A DNA stretch of 64,000 nt from an uncultured Hyphomonas sp. (GCF_963675305.1 NZ_OY776147.1:248001-312000); one strand, 5' to 3'; counted from the stretch's first letter, positions 41,885-50,587 are shown. Numbers and translations are program-made. The notes: generated from the letters alone by a model not told the origin.

Positions 41885-42267
41885 GATTGGCCCTCGGTGG
41901 ACATGAATTCGATCAGCGCTTCAAACGTGTCGTCCGTGCAGTCCGGGCAGTAGCCCATGGCGGGCATGGCGCCGCGGCCGGAGCGGACGGAGGCCAGCAT
42001 TCCGTCCAGGCCGCGCGCGTCGAAACGCGGCGTCCAGGCGGCTGAATGTCCGGTTAGCGGAGCGCCGAGACCGTTCAGCGCGTGGCATGCACGGCAGGAC
42101 CGGTCATACACTGCGCTGAGGTCAGGGTCTGAGGGGGTGAGCTCTTCTGCCAGGGCAATATGGCGCGCGTCCGGTTCGATTATTTCCGGGGCCGAGTTCT
42201 GGCTCGCTCCCTGTGAGCAGGCACACGCGCAAACAAGCAGCAGCATGGCCGGAACATACCTCACCAT
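41881..42267 (-). CDS. c-type cytochrome lipoprotein
   Basis: A 128-residue protein with a lipoprotein-like signal (LLLVCACACS, lipid on Cys15 or Cys17). One heme site, Cys58-Arg-Ala-Cys61-His62, is followed by LNGLGAPLTGH; Met101 or Met104 in GAMPAMGYCPDC would be the axial ligand. The additional Cys107/Cys110 pair near it resembles cytochrome c5. It is first in the redox operon and coupled to the lactone oxidase, so it is probably that enzyme's periplasmic electron acceptor. Confidence 0.85.
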   Translation of the reverse strand: MVRYVPAMLLLVCACACSQGASQNSAPEIIEPDARHIALAEELTPSDPDLSAVYDRSCRACHALNGLGAPLTGHSAAWTPRFDARGLDGMLASVRSGRGAMPAMGYCPDCTDDTFEALIEFMSTEGQS

Positions 42268-42303
42268 GTCTCTCCCCTCTTATCGACCCGGTGATATAAT
42301 AAG

Positions 42304-42317
42304 ATAGCAAATGCTAT
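42304..42317. promoter_or_regulatory. AT-rich palindrome before the cytochrome c operon
   Basis: ATAGCA-AA-TGCTAT lies 37 bases upstream of the cytochrome c start in an unusually AT-rich stretch (about 42288-42325) that includes TATAAT-like hexamers on both strands. The dyad and position suggest a promoter-operator, but the regulator is unknown. Confidence 0.45.
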
Positions 42318-42370
42318 AATTACATCGACGGACAGGGAGAGTCTATCTTTGAAAGAGGCAGTAACCGGAT

Positions 42371-42991
42371 CTATTCGGCGTTCGAGGAGTTCCGGACGTC
42401 TTCGTTCAGGGCCGCAAGACGGAGACTGACCGCGTAGGCCTTCTTGGTTTCCATGCCGGCGAGAATCATACCGGCCTGTTCAGACCGCATCAGGCGCAGG
42501 AAACCGGCTGCGAAGTCGGAATCCATCTGGTTGAAAATCGAGGCTGCCTGATCCGGTTTCATCGTCCCGTACATGCGGGCCAGATGTTCCATGTCGTCAT
42601 TGGAAACATCCTGAAGCTGGACCCACCGGTCCTGCAGGGTGGCTTCGACCGCCTGCAGGTCTGCTGCGCGCCGGTCCAGTTCCTGTTGCCGGGCGAGCAG
42701 TTCCAGTTCCAGTTCCTGCAGCGCGGCCTGTTGCTCTTTCAGTTTCCGCTGGTCGTCCGCCAGAAGCGCGGCGGTTTCCGCGGTAAAGCAGACCTGATCG
42801 ACCTGCTTTGTGCTCGGCAATGACGCTTCTGTGGAAGGTGCATGATCCTTCACATCGGCAGGATGTGCAGGGGCCTGGGGGCTTTCTGCAATGGCCAGAT
42901 TGCTCGGCAGGAATCGAACGGCGGCCCCGAGCGTGAAAAGGAACCCGAGTGTGAGCAGGACGTAGGATCGGCTGTTTTTGAGCGATTTCAT
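42371..42991 (-). CDS. MotE-like flagellar protein (MgtE N-terminal-like domain)
   Basis: A 206-residue protein with one N-terminal membrane helix (YVLLTLGFLFTLGAAVRFL), a periplasmic coiled coil of about 60 residues (DQRKLKEQQAALQELELELL and on), and a C-terminal MgtE_N-like domain (MARMYGTMKP-like, DQAASIFNQMDSDFAAGFLRLM). This architecture is that of MotE, which helps fold or stabilise the MotC/MotB-type periplasmic stator partner in rhizobia. The ATG at 42991 is preferred over an upstream TTG. It is the last of three genes after fliL. Confidence 0.8.
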   Translation of the reverse strand: MKSLKNSRSYVLLTLGFLFTLGAAVRFLPSNLAIAESPQAPAHPADVKDHAPSTEASLPSTKQVDQVCFTAETAALLADDQRKLKEQQAALQELELELLARQQELDRRAADLQAVEATLQDRWVQLQDVSNDDMEHLARMYGTMKPDQAASIFNQMDSDFAAGFLRLMRSEQAGMILAGMETKKAYAVSLRLAALNEDVRNSSNAE

Positions 42992-43020
42992 GGCAGGCAA
43001 CCAGTTTCGTTTTCTGCGGG

Positions 43021-43485
43021 TCAGCGCCCGGTGGTCTGGGCGAGGGGGCGGTAATCTTCGTCGGCGGCTTCAGTCATTTCGCGCATGTCGTGCATGACGC
43101 GGTTCATTTCCATGATGCGGGTCTTGGACTGATCCAGGATGATCCGCATCATCGTGCTGAGTTCAGCCTGAGAGGCTGTGACCTGGTCAACGGCATCTTT
43201 TTGCGACGCCTCGAGGGAGGCTTTCAGCTCTTCCATCCGGGCGCATGTCTGTTTGGCATCTTCCAGCTGCATCGCCAGTCGAGCTGCCATCTCGCCAACA
43301 TGCGAGCGGGTTTCCTTGGTCGAATTGGACATGGCGGCGATGGATTTCGACATCGCCATGATGGTCGCGCCGAGGCCGTCACGTGTGTCCTGAAGGGCCT
43401 TCAGACGGCGATTCAGAACGAAACAGTACACGCAGGCCGCGAAGGACACGAGGATGATGGCAATATCGGTGGCTTGAATTGGCAT
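43021..43485 (-). CDS. DUF6468 family flagellar-locus protein
   Basis: A 154-residue protein with one N-terminal membrane helix (DIAIILVSFAACVYCFVL) and a long helical, coiled-coil-prone remainder (MAMSKSIAAMSNSTKETRSHV, then MEELKASLEASQKDAVDQV). It matches the general form of DUF6468 proteins found next to fliL in alphaproteobacterial flagellar loci; their role is unknown. The ATG at 43485 has GAGG eight bases upstream. It lies five bases after the fliL stop. Confidence 0.75.
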   Translation of the reverse strand: MPIQATDIAIILVSFAACVYCFVLNRRLKALQDTRDGLGATIMAMSKSIAAMSNSTKETRSHVGEMAARLAMQLEDAKQTCARMEELKASLEASQKDAVDQVTASQAELSTMMRIILDQSKTRIMEMNRVMHDMREMTEAADEDYRPLAQTTGR

Positions 43486-43490
43486 GGGGC

Positions 43491-44015
43491 TCACCTCAGC
43501 AGGAATTCTGTGATCAGGACACCCTGGGAGACGCCGCCGCCCAGCACCAGTTCCGAACGCCGGCTCAGCTGTTCGCGCATATGGGCGTAAAAGTCCGGAT
43601 TCTCGAAATCGCTGAGTTCGACCGAGCGCAGGTAGTTGGTAAATGCGTCGATCAGCACCGGTTCGGCTTTCTCAACCATGGCAGAGCCTTCATTGTCGGT
43701 GACGATGGAGACTTTCATCTTCAGGTACCGCGTCGCCGGCTCGCTGCCGATGGTGATGAGAATGTCCTGCAGCTCGACATAGGCCTGGTCTTTCTGGGCG
43801 ATGGGCTCGACGGCCGGGCCTGTTTCCGGCGCCGGGCAGGCCGGACCGGTCGGCGGATCGGACGCCAGAACGTAAACGGTTGCGAACGAACTTGTCATTG
43901 CGCCCACAGCAAGAATCGCCAGGCCGACGAACCCGCCGCCCGACTTTTTCTTGCTGGTCGCATCGCCGCCGTCCGCAGCTTGTTCGCCAGTTTTCGCAGC
44001 ACCTTTTTTAGCCAT
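43491..44015 (-). CDS. fliL: Flagellar basal body-associated protein FliL
   Basis: A 174-residue stator-associated inner-membrane protein. A charged cytoplasmic tail (residues 1-27) precedes the single helix (FVGLAILAVGAMTSSFATVYV) and a periplasmic stomatin-like FliL domain with YVELQDILITIGSEPATRYLKMKVSIV and the C-terminal GVLITEFLLR. FliL surrounds the stator and supports torque. It is the first gene of a minus-strand set divergent from fliF, sharing a 128-base promoter region with TTAA elements. Unlike in Caulobacter, fliM does not follow. Confidence 0.9.
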   Translation of the reverse strand: MAKKGAAKTGEQAADGGDATSKKKSGGGFVGLAILAVGAMTSSFATVYVLASDPPTGPACPAPETGPAVEPIAQKDQAYVELQDILITIGSEPATRYLKMKVSIVTDNEGSAMVEKAEPVLIDAFTNYLRSVELSDFENPDFYAHMREQLSRRSELVLGGGVSQGVLITEFLLR

Positions 44016-44078
44016 CAACTTCCCGGCTATCCCAAGACTCCCAAGCCTCGTTAAACAAGGCTTCGGGTAAAGGAAGCG

Positions 44079-44107
44079 TTAAGAATTTTCGGCGATCTAT
44101 TAACCAT
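44079..44107. promoter_or_regulatory. TTAA-type CtrA-like sites between fliL and fliF
   Basis: TTAA at 44079-44082 and TTAACCAT at 44100-44107 are separated by 17 bases, two helical turns centre to centre. The second exactly matches the known TTAACCAT half-site of CtrA. Caulobacter fliF and fliL promoters are CtrA-controlled. The spacing differs from the standard N7, so binding is likely but unproven. Confidence 0.5.
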
Positions 44108-44143
44108 TCCACCGATCCGCCCAGATACGGGAAGACCTGATTA

Positions 44144-45655
44144 ATGAGTTTTATCGCCAATCTTCGAGCCCTGCCCGTCAGCCGGCAAATTATGCTGGCC
44201 GTCGCCGTCCTGGGGGTCGTCGGCATCATGAGTGTCATGATCCAGGGGGCGATGAAACAACCGATGAGCCTGCTTTACTCGGGGCTCGATGCGTCAGTGA
44301 CCGGCGAAATCATCGACGAACTCGACAAGCGCGGAACCCGATACGAGATCAAGGGAGACGCCATTCTGGTACCTCAGAACGATCGCGACTCAGTTCGCTT
44401 CGCGCTGGCACGGGACGGACTGCCGAAGCAATCGGTTCAGGGGTATGAGCTGCTGGACAATGTAAACGGGTTTTCAGTCACCTCCGAAATGTACAACGCC
44501 GCTTACTGGCGCGCGAAAGAAGGGGAGCTGACCCGCACGATCCTGGCGGTCCCGGGCGTCCAGTCCGCGCGGGTCCATATCGGGGCGAGCCTCCGGTCCG
44601 GCTTTGCCCGTTCCGATCCGGCACAAACCGCATCCGTCACGCTTTCTTCTGCTCACGACCTGACGGGCAGCCAGGCACAGGGGATCCAGTATCTGGTGGC
44701 GCTGGCCGTTTCAGGTCTCAGCCCGGACGAAGTGGCCGTGATCGACCTCAACAAGGGCATTCTTGCAGGCCCTGGTGTTGCCAATGCTGAACAAGCGGGC
44801 GTCAAAGCAGAAACCCAGGAAGCGCAGCTCGAGCAAAAGATCCTGCGCCTGCTGGAGGCGCGTGTCGGTCCGGGCAACGCGCGGGTGTCTGTGTCCGTGG
44901 ACGTCAACCATGAGCGTCAGCGCACATCTGCGGTGACCTATGACCCCGATTCCCGGGTTGTCCGTACCCGGACCACAGGCGATGTCGCGGAAACAAGTGG
45001 CGGAACATCGGGTGCGCTGACGGTGTCCAGCAATCTGCCTCAGGGCGCTGCGCCTGCCGGCAGCCAGAGTAACAGCTCGGTCAAGAATTCCTCGGAATCT
45101 GTTTCCTACGAAATCAATGAAACACGGACCGAAACAGAACGCCTGCCAGGACAGGTCGAGCGGATCTCCGTTGCCGTCCTCGTCAATGACCAGGTGCTTG
45201 GCCTCGACCCGGCTGCGCCGGATGCTGCAACGGTCAATGATGAAATGGTCGCCAATTTCCGCCAGCTGGTGATGTCAGCCGTTGGTCTCGATCAGGGCAG
45301 GGGAGACAATCTGACTGTTGAGTTCATGCCGTTCCAGGCTGCTCCGGTGGAGGATCTCGTTGCTGCACCGAGCATGGTGGATCAGTTGATGGAGCGCTAT
45401 TTCTGGTCCGGTGTCCAGATCCTGGTGCTCGGCCTTGTGGTCATCGTGCTGGCGCTGGGTGTGATCCGGCCAATGCTGAAACAACCGAAGGCGGGTGCGC
45501 TCGCGCTTGACAATGACGAACCCGGAAGCCTCGACGCGATTGCGGCGGATCCGTTCGCATCCCTGAAAGACTATGCAACCGAACGGCAGGATGACGCCGC
45601 TGCGATCCTTCAGGAATGGCTGAACGAAGACCGGAAAGTGGCCGTGAATGAGTAG
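44144..45655 (+). CDS. fliF: Flagellar MS-ring protein FliF
   Basis: A 503-residue protein forming the MS ring in the inner membrane. The N-terminal helix (IMLAVAVLGVVGIMSVMI) is followed by the ring-building motifs (LLYSGLDASVTGEIIDEL, GYELLDNVNGFSVT, VPGVQSARVHIG) and a periplasmic beta-collar region, then a C-terminal helix (ILVLGLVVIVLALGVI) and a cytoplasmic tail ending in LQEWLNEDRKVAVNE that binds FliG. Length is normal for the group. It opens the operon fliF-fliH-fliN-fliP-fliG. Confidence 0.95.
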   Translation: MSFIANLRALPVSRQIMLAVAVLGVVGIMSVMIQGAMKQPMSLLYSGLDASVTGEIIDELDKRGTRYEIKGDAILVPQNDRDSVRFALARDGLPKQSVQGYELLDNVNGFSVTSEMYNAAYWRAKEGELTRTILAVPGVQSARVHIGASLRSGFARSDPAQTASVTLSSAHDLTGSQAQGIQYLVALAVSGLSPDEVAVIDLNKGILAGPGVANAEQAGVKAETQEAQLEQKILRLLEARVGPGNARVSVSVDVNHERQRTSAVTYDPDSRVVRTRTTGDVAETSGGTSGALTVSSNLPQGAAPAGSQSNSSVKNSSESVSYEINETRTETERLPGQVERISVAVLVNDQVLGLDPAAPDAATVNDEMVANFRQLVMSAVGLDQGRGDNLTVEFMPFQAAPVEDLVAAPSMVDQLMERYFWSGVQILVLGLVVIVLALGVIRPMLKQPKAGALALDNDEPGSLDAIAADPFASLKDYATERQDDAAAILQEWLNEDRKVAVNE

Positions 45656-46253
45656 CGCCTTGCTCTCCAACCTCCCGCGGTTCGACCAGGGGGACCAGAC
45701 GCATCCGGCTGAACAGCTGAAGCGCATGCTCGGACAGATGCAGGATGCCGCCGCACGGACGAAACCGGCGCCAGACCTCAAGGACGAGGCGGCGGAGGAC
45801 GAGGCTCAAACACCTGAGCCGGTCGATCTGGGGCCATCACTTGCCGAAGTCGAAGGGCTCGCCGGGCAACTTTCTGCCGCATTGAGCCGGATCGAAAGCG
45901 AAGCGCGTGACCAGTCGATGCAGGTCACGCAGGCGCTTGCGGCCCGGCTGTTTCCGGCACTTTCCCAACGTTTTCTGGCAGCGGAGATCGCTCAACATCT
46001 TCCGCAGCTCATTCCCGCATCCGTGCCATCTGTCGAGATCCGTGCACGGCAGGAAATGCTCAGCAAGCTGGAACCGCTTATCGCGCGGGATCCATCACTT
46101 TCGGAGCGCTGTAAAATGACGCCGGCGGTGTCGGAAGACGAGCCCCGTGTGCTTGTCTCCTGGCGGACCGGAGGTGTGACGTTTGATTTCGAGGGGCTTC
46201 TGGCTGCTTGCCTGACCCATCTGGACCCCTCCCACACAATGATTGAGGAGTAG
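45648..46253 (+). CDS. fliH: FliH-like flagellar assembly protein
   Basis: A 201-residue cytoplasmic protein overlapping the end of fliF by eight bases. Similarity to FliH is weak but the design fits: a charged N-terminal region (residues 1-65), a central helix (LAGQLSAALSRIESEARDQS), and a C-terminal part like the FliH/HrpE dimer domain (VEIRARQEMLSKLEPLI, VLVSWRTGGVTFDF). FliH regulates the export ATPase FliI. Position between fliF and fliN, as for flbE in Caulobacter, supports this call. Confidence 0.7.
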   Translation: MSSALLSNLPRFDQGDQTHPAEQLKRMLGQMQDAAARTKPAPDLKDEAAEDEAQTPEPVDLGPSLAEVEGLAGQLSAALSRIESEARDQSMQVTQALAARLFPALSQRFLAAEIAQHLPQLIPASVPSVEIRARQEMLSKLEPLIARDPSLSERCKMTPAVSEDEPRVLVSWRTGGVTFDFEGLLAACLTHLDPSHTMIEE

Positions 46254-46257
46254 ACTC

Positions 46258-46581
46258 ATGGCCGCCCCAATGGAAGCCGAACCAAAGCCTGCCGATGTCG
46301 AACGTCGTGACCCTTCGTCATCAAATCAGCATCGCCGGACCATTTTCAGTGTTCCGGTCACGGTAACCGTTTCGATCGGGCAGGCCCGGTTGAGCGTTTC
46401 GGAGATCCTTGAACTGCAGCCCGAATCTATCGTGCCGCTGACCTCCCGGATTGAGGACCCCGTCGATCTGACCATCGACAACAAGGTCATTGCCAAAGGC
46501 GAACTTGTTGAGACCGAAGACGGCTCACTGGGCGTTAAAATCACGGAGATACCGGAGCAATCCTACGATGACCTTGGCTAG
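46258..46581 (+). CDS. fliN: Flagellar motor switch protein FliN
   Basis: A 107-residue C-ring component. After a disordered N-terminus of about 30 residues, the SpoA domain reads VPVTVTVSIGQARLSVSEIL, LQPESIVPL, and VDLTIDNKVIAKGELVE. The ATG at 46258 has GGAG at seven bases and is preferred over the upstream in-frame start. FliN forms the bottom of the C ring with FliM and docks FliH for export. The fliP gene starts inside its last 14 bases. Confidence 0.92.
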   Translation: MAAPMEAEPKPADVERRDPSSSNQHRRTIFSVPVTVTVSIGQARLSVSEILELQPESIVPLTSRIEDPVDLTIDNKVIAKGELVETEDGSLGVKITEIPEQSYDDLG

Positions 46582-47353
46582 AGCCGGGGGAGGTTTCCTC
46601 CGCTTCAGCATTCTTATCCTGATTGCCGCGGCGAGCCTTGGGTTCGCCGCGCACGCACAAGGTGCGCCGGCGCTGGATCCGGTGCCGAACCTGAATGATG
46701 TCCTGAACGGAAACGGGCAGGGCGGCCTCAGCCGGTCGGTCATTCAGCTGTTCCTGCTGGTCTCCGTCCTGAGCCTGGTGCCGGCCATCGCCATGATGGT
46801 GACCTGCCTGCCTTTCATGGTGATCGTTTTCTCCTTCATGCGCCAGGCGATTGGCGTGCCCCAGGCGCCTCCCAACATGATGATCATGGCGCTGGCCATG
46901 TTCCTGACCTTCTTCGTCATGGAGCCGGTTTTTACCGATGCCTGGGACAGCGGCATCTCGCCCTATATGGATGGGGTGCTGACGGAGGAACAGGCCTGGG
47001 TGATGACCACCGATCCGTTCCGGACCTTCATGACGAGCCGCACCGAACCGGAAACCCTTTTCGTCCTGAGCGATGCCCTGAACCGCCCGCTGGCGGAAGG
47101 GGAGGCGCCTTCATTTCCGCTGCTCGCGACCGGTTTCATGCTGTCGGAAGTCAAGCACGCCTTTCAGATCGGTTTCGTGATTTTCCTGCCGTTCATGGTG
47201 ATTGACCTTGTGGTCGCATCCGTCCTGATGGCGGTTGGCATGATGATGGTTCCGCCCACCGTGGTGTCCCTGCCGTTCAAGCTCGGGTTTTTTGTGCTGG
47301 CGGATGGCTGGCTTAAGATTACGGAAGCCATTTTGCGCGGATATGCAGGATGA
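46568..47353 (+). CDS. fliP: Flagellar export gate protein FliP
   Basis: A 261-residue type III export gate subunit. A signal peptide (ILILIAAASLGFAAHAQ) is followed by the first membrane segments (IQLFLLVSVLSLVPAIAMMV, FMVIVFSFMRQAIGVPQ), the periplasmic loop with RTFM, and the C-terminal segments (FQIGFVIFLPFMVIDLVVASVLM, PFKLGFFVLADGW). FliP pentamers with FliQ and FliR form the export channel; the latter two are outside the window. The start lies within fliN, and its end overlaps fliG by four bases. Confidence 0.95.
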   Translation: MTLARAGGGFLRFSILILIAAASLGFAAHAQGAPALDPVPNLNDVLNGNGQGGLSRSVIQLFLLVSVLSLVPAIAMMVTCLPFMVIVFSFMRQAIGVPQAPPNMMIMALAMFLTFFVMEPVFTDAWDSGISPYMDGVLTEEQAWVMTTDPFRTFMTSRTEPETLFVLSDALNRPLAEGEAPSFPLLATGFMLSEVKHAFQIGFVIFLPFMVIDLVVASVLMAVGMMMVPPTVVSLPFKLGFFVLADGWLKITEAILRGYAG

Positions 47354-48462
47354 GCTCAGCCCGTCCCGCCTCAAAGGTTGAAAGCCTGCCAGCGCGCCGC
47401 GCCCAGAAAATGGCTGCTGCAGTGCCTCAGCCCGCGCCGATCAGTTCCGCTCAGCGGGCGGCCGTGATCATTGCGCTGCTGGGGGAAAGTGCAGCAAAGC
47501 CGATTGTCGAAAAACTCGACGATGCGGCCTTGGCCAAGGTCGCCACAGCGCTCGAAAATCTTTCCATGCTGACCCGTGACGAGCTCATAGAGATCGTCAT
47601 GGACTTCATTGCTCACCTTCGTAAAACCAATGGGGCGCTGCGCGGTGGACGCAGCCGGGCGAAGGAAGTCCTGTCCGGTGTCGTGGATTCCGGCCGCCTG
47701 AACCTGTTGTTCAAGGAAGACGAGACCGAAGCGACCAGCGAAGACGACAATGAGGAACTGAGCGTCTGGGACCGTCTGGAGCGAAAGGATCCCAAGCAGA
47801 TTGCCAATTATCTGTCGCGCCTGTCACCCAATCTGATCGCCCTGATCCTCCAGAAGCTGGATGTCTCGGTGTCATCCGAGATCCTGGGGCATATGGAAGG
47901 CGAGAAACTCGGACCAATGATCGGCCACATGGTTGAGCCGCGAAAGACCGATCCGGGCGTGGACCAGGTGCTCGGCCGGATGGTCGAGATGGAATTCCTG
48001 AACGCCGTGCAGGAAGAGGATGAAGACGAAGGCAACAATCTGTCTTCGGTTGGAGAGCTGCTGAGCCTGATTTCTACAGAGAAGCGCGACAGCCTGGTTG
48101 CCTTTCTCCGGTCCAAGCATGAAGACAAGCTTGAGGGGATCGAAAAGTCGATCTTTACGATCGAAGGCTTGCCGGACCTGCTTCCAAAGAATGCCGTTCC
48201 AGTCGTATTCCGTGAGGTCGACCAGTCCTTCCTGCTGAAACTCCTGAGCACGCTGCAGGGCGGCAACAGCGCGGTATCAGACTATCTGCTCGGCAATATT
48301 TCATCGCGTATGGCGGACCAGTATCGCGACGATCTTGGAAGCATGAAGCCCATGGCCCCGGAGGCCGTGGAGCAGGTACAGCGCGAGTTCCTGAACGTGT
48401 TGATGGGCCTAAAGCGCCGCGGGCTGATCGTCCTCGAGCGCAATGCCGAGGAAAACGCCTGA
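47350..48462 (+). CDS. fliG: Flagellar motor switch protein FliG
   Basis: A 370-residue rotor protein that links FliF to the C ring and meets MotA. Three domains are visible: N-terminal (AAVIIALLGESAAKPIVEKL), middle (ERKDPKQIANYLSRLSPNLIALIL) with the EHPQ-like region altered, and C-terminal (IFTIEGLPDLLPKNAVPVVFRE, VEQVQREFLNVLMGLKRRGLIVL). A 35-residue basic/alanine-rich extension precedes the N-terminal domain. Gene order is unusual: fliG closes the operon instead of following fliF. Confidence 0.93.
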   Translation: MSSARPASKVESLPARRAQKMAAAVPQPAPISSAQRAAVIIALLGESAAKPIVEKLDDAALAKVATALENLSMLTRDELIEIVMDFIAHLRKTNGALRGGRSRAKEVLSGVVDSGRLNLLFKEDETEATSEDDNEELSVWDRLERKDPKQIANYLSRLSPNLIALILQKLDVSVSSEILGHMEGEKLGPMIGHMVEPRKTDPGVDQVLGRMVEMEFLNAVQEEDEDEGNNLSSVGELLSLISTEKRDSLVAFLRSKHEDKLEGIEKSIFTIEGLPDLLPKNAVPVVFREVDQSFLLKLLSTLQGGNSAVSDYLLGNISSRMADQYRDDLGSMKPMAPEAVEQVQREFLNVLMGLKRRGLIVLERNAEENA

Positions 48463-48497
48463 GGCGTTCTGACCGGCTAAATTCCCGCAAACAGTCG

Positions 48498-49601
48498 CTA
48501 CCGGATAACCAGTTCGGCATGAATGGCGCCGGCCGTTTTCATGGACCGGATAATGTCTGCCATTTCCTGAGGTGTCACGCCCAGTGCATTCAGGCCGGAG
48601 ATCAGTTCCGACAGGGTCACATTCGGTTGCAGCATGGCGATATTGCTGTTGCCGGTCTGGCCGATCGAAATTTCCGATCTCGGCAGGACCTGTGTTTCCC
48701 CGTTTGAGAAGGGACCGGGCTGCGAGGCGACGGGTGTTTCGGAGATCTTGATGGAAATGTTGCCCTGGGCAATCGCCACGCGGGAAATGGTGACATCCTC
48801 GCCGAGCACAATGGTGCCGGACTTTTCGTCGATCACAATCCGTGCGGGGGCATTGACCGGAACAGTCAGGTTCTCGATGTCTGCCAGGAGCCGTGCAGGG
48901 GAGACCTGCAGAGACGCGAAGTTCAGTTCAACAGTGCCAGGGTCGCGCATGGAGGCGATCGGCATTCCCATTCGTCCGTTGATGGCGTCTTCGATCCGGG
49001 CAGCCGTTGTGAAATCAGGGCTGCGTAGCGCAAGCGTCAGCTCTCTGCGCTGGTTGAAATCATAAGCCAGTTCGCGCTCGACTCGCGCACCGTTTGGAAT
49101 CGCGCCGGTTGTCGGCGTCCCGCGCGTTTCCCGCGCGCCCTGTGCCTGCACATCGATCCCGCTGACGATGATAGACCCTTGGGCAACCGCGTAGATCTCA
49201 TTGTCTGCGCCTTTGAGCGGCGTGAGGATGAGCGTGCCGCCCTCAAGGCTCTTTGCATCACCGATTGAGGCCACGGTCACATCGATACTGGAGCCTGACC
49301 GGGAGAAAGAGGGCAGGGTCGCGGTCACAAGAACTGCAGCCACATTCTTGGGCTTGATCTCTTCTCCCTGAACATTCACGCCGAGGCGTTCAAGCATGTA
49401 AGAGAGAGAATCTTCCGTAAACGGGGCGTTCTTGACCGTGTCACCGGTGCCATTGAGGCCGACGACGATACCGTAGCCTACAAGGTCATTCTGCCGAATG
49501 CCTTCAACATCGACGATGTCTCGAATGCGGGTCTCGGCACTTGCCGTGAAAGCCATCGTCGCGACTGAGAACGCGGCAAGAATAAGAGCGGACCATTTCA
49601 T
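48498..49601 (-). CDS. flgI: Flagellar P-ring protein FlgI
   Basis: A 367-residue periplasmic protein forming the P ring around the rod. The signal peptide ends at FTASA, and the mature protein begins ETRIRDIVDVEGIRQNDLVGYGIVVGLNGTGDT in short blocks typical of FlgI; LSRGGSS-type and LGEDVTISRVAI segments follow. It is the last gene of flgE-flgK-flgL-flgI, four bases after flgL. In most genomes flgI lies with flgH and flgA, which here are 10 kb away. Confidence 0.95.
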   Translation of the reverse strand: MKWSALILAAFSVATMAFTASAETRIRDIVDVEGIRQNDLVGYGIVVGLNGTGDTVKNAPFTEDSLSYMLERLGVNVQGEEIKPKNVAAVLVTATLPSFSRSGSSIDVTVASIGDAKSLEGGTLILTPLKGADNEIYAVAQGSIIVSGIDVQAQGARETRGTPTTGAIPNGARVERELAYDFNQRRELTLALRSPDFTTAARIEDAINGRMGMPIASMRDPGTVELNFASLQVSPARLLADIENLTVPVNAPARIVIDEKSGTIVLGEDVTISRVAIAQGNISIKISETPVASQPGPFSNGETQVLPRSEISIGQTGNSNIAMLQPNVTLSELISGLNALGVTPQEMADIIRSMKTAGAIHAELVIR

Positions 49602-49605
49602 GGCG

Positions 49606-50583
49606 CTACCTCATAAAATTCAGCAGGCTGAGATTCGCGAGCCGTGCTGTAAGGGTGTAGGACGCTTCGAGACTGGTTTCCAGCTGCTTCAGTTCCGAAG
49701 CGGCTTCGTACTGATCTCGCGCGGTCATCTGATTGAAGGCGTGGGTGAGAACCGTTTCTTCCACATCCAGTGCACTTTTCGAGGTTTCGATCTGTGCTTG
49801 CAGGATACCGCGTTCGGCACGGACATTTGTCAGAGCTGCCTGGCCGTCGGCGATCGTGTCGGTTGCCTGGATCAAGGCGTCGCTGTTTCCGTCAAACAGT
49901 GCCAGCGTTTCGTCCGATCCGGAGAGGGCCAGCACGGCGAGGCCCCAGACAGACTGGACAATCGCCGGATCTGTTCCGGTGACGCCAGCAGGGTCAGACG
50001 ATGTTGGCGTGCCCGCATAGATGTCGGTCTGCCAGCCGCCGCCGGGTGTGTTGAAATAGGTGTCCATCTGCGTGGCAAAATCTGCTGCATCGGTCGCTGA
50101 CGCGGCCATCGCGCGGACATCGCTGAGAAACTCGTCTGCATCGGCAAAGGGCTTCGTGTTCGTTGCATCGCCGGAGAAGAGATACCGTTCCCCGTGCCGG
50201 GTGTTCAGAACCGAAAAGGTGGATGCGAGCGCAGCCTTTGCATCCCTGACGACGGCCTCCCGTGCGGTGAAATCCTCAGAGCCAAGCGCCGCTTTCATGC
50301 GGACGCCGAGCTGCCCGATATTGTCGTCGATGGCGGTAAGGGACTGCTGGATGATCTCGAGCCGGCTCTCCTTCAGGACAAGCTGGGTTCGTTCGTTCGA
50401 CACATCGTCAATCGCCTTCTGACCCAGCATCGCTTTTCCGATGCGGCCGGACAGGTGTGCGGTCATATCCTTATAGCGTCCGGTAACGGCCTCTTCCGAC
50501 GTTGTCTCAACGCGCTCGCGCAGCCGGACGATTGTCTCGCTGAGGCCGCCTGAATGGTGTGTGACAGGGAGAGTCAGTCGCAT
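49606..50583 (-). CDS. flgL: Hook-filament junction protein FlgL (HAP3)
   Basis: A 325-residue secreted flagellin-like protein. The N-terminal helical region (SGGLSETIVRLRERVETTSEEAVTG) and C-terminal region (LQAQIETSKSALDVEETVLTHAFNQM, YEAASELKQLETSLEASYTL) resemble flagellin D0/D1 domains, while the centre is variable with DATNTKPF. The C-terminus ends LSLLNFM, normal for HAP3. It lies four bases after flgK. Confidence 0.88.
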   Translation of the reverse strand: MRLTLPVTHHSGGLSETIVRLRERVETTSEEAVTGRYKDMTAHLSGRIGKAMLGQKAIDDVSNERTQLVLKESRLEIIQQSLTAIDDNIGQLGVRMKAALGSEDFTAREAVVRDAKAALASTFSVLNTRHGERYLFSGDATNTKPFADADEFLSDVRAMAASATDAADFATQMDTYFNTPGGGWQTDIYAGTPTSSDPAGVTGTDPAIVQSVWGLAVLALSGSDETLALFDGNSDALIQATDTIADGQAALTNVRAERGILQAQIETSKSALDVEETVLTHAFNQMTARDQYEAASELKQLETSLEASYTLTARLANLSLLNFMR

Positions 50584-50587
50584 CTCA

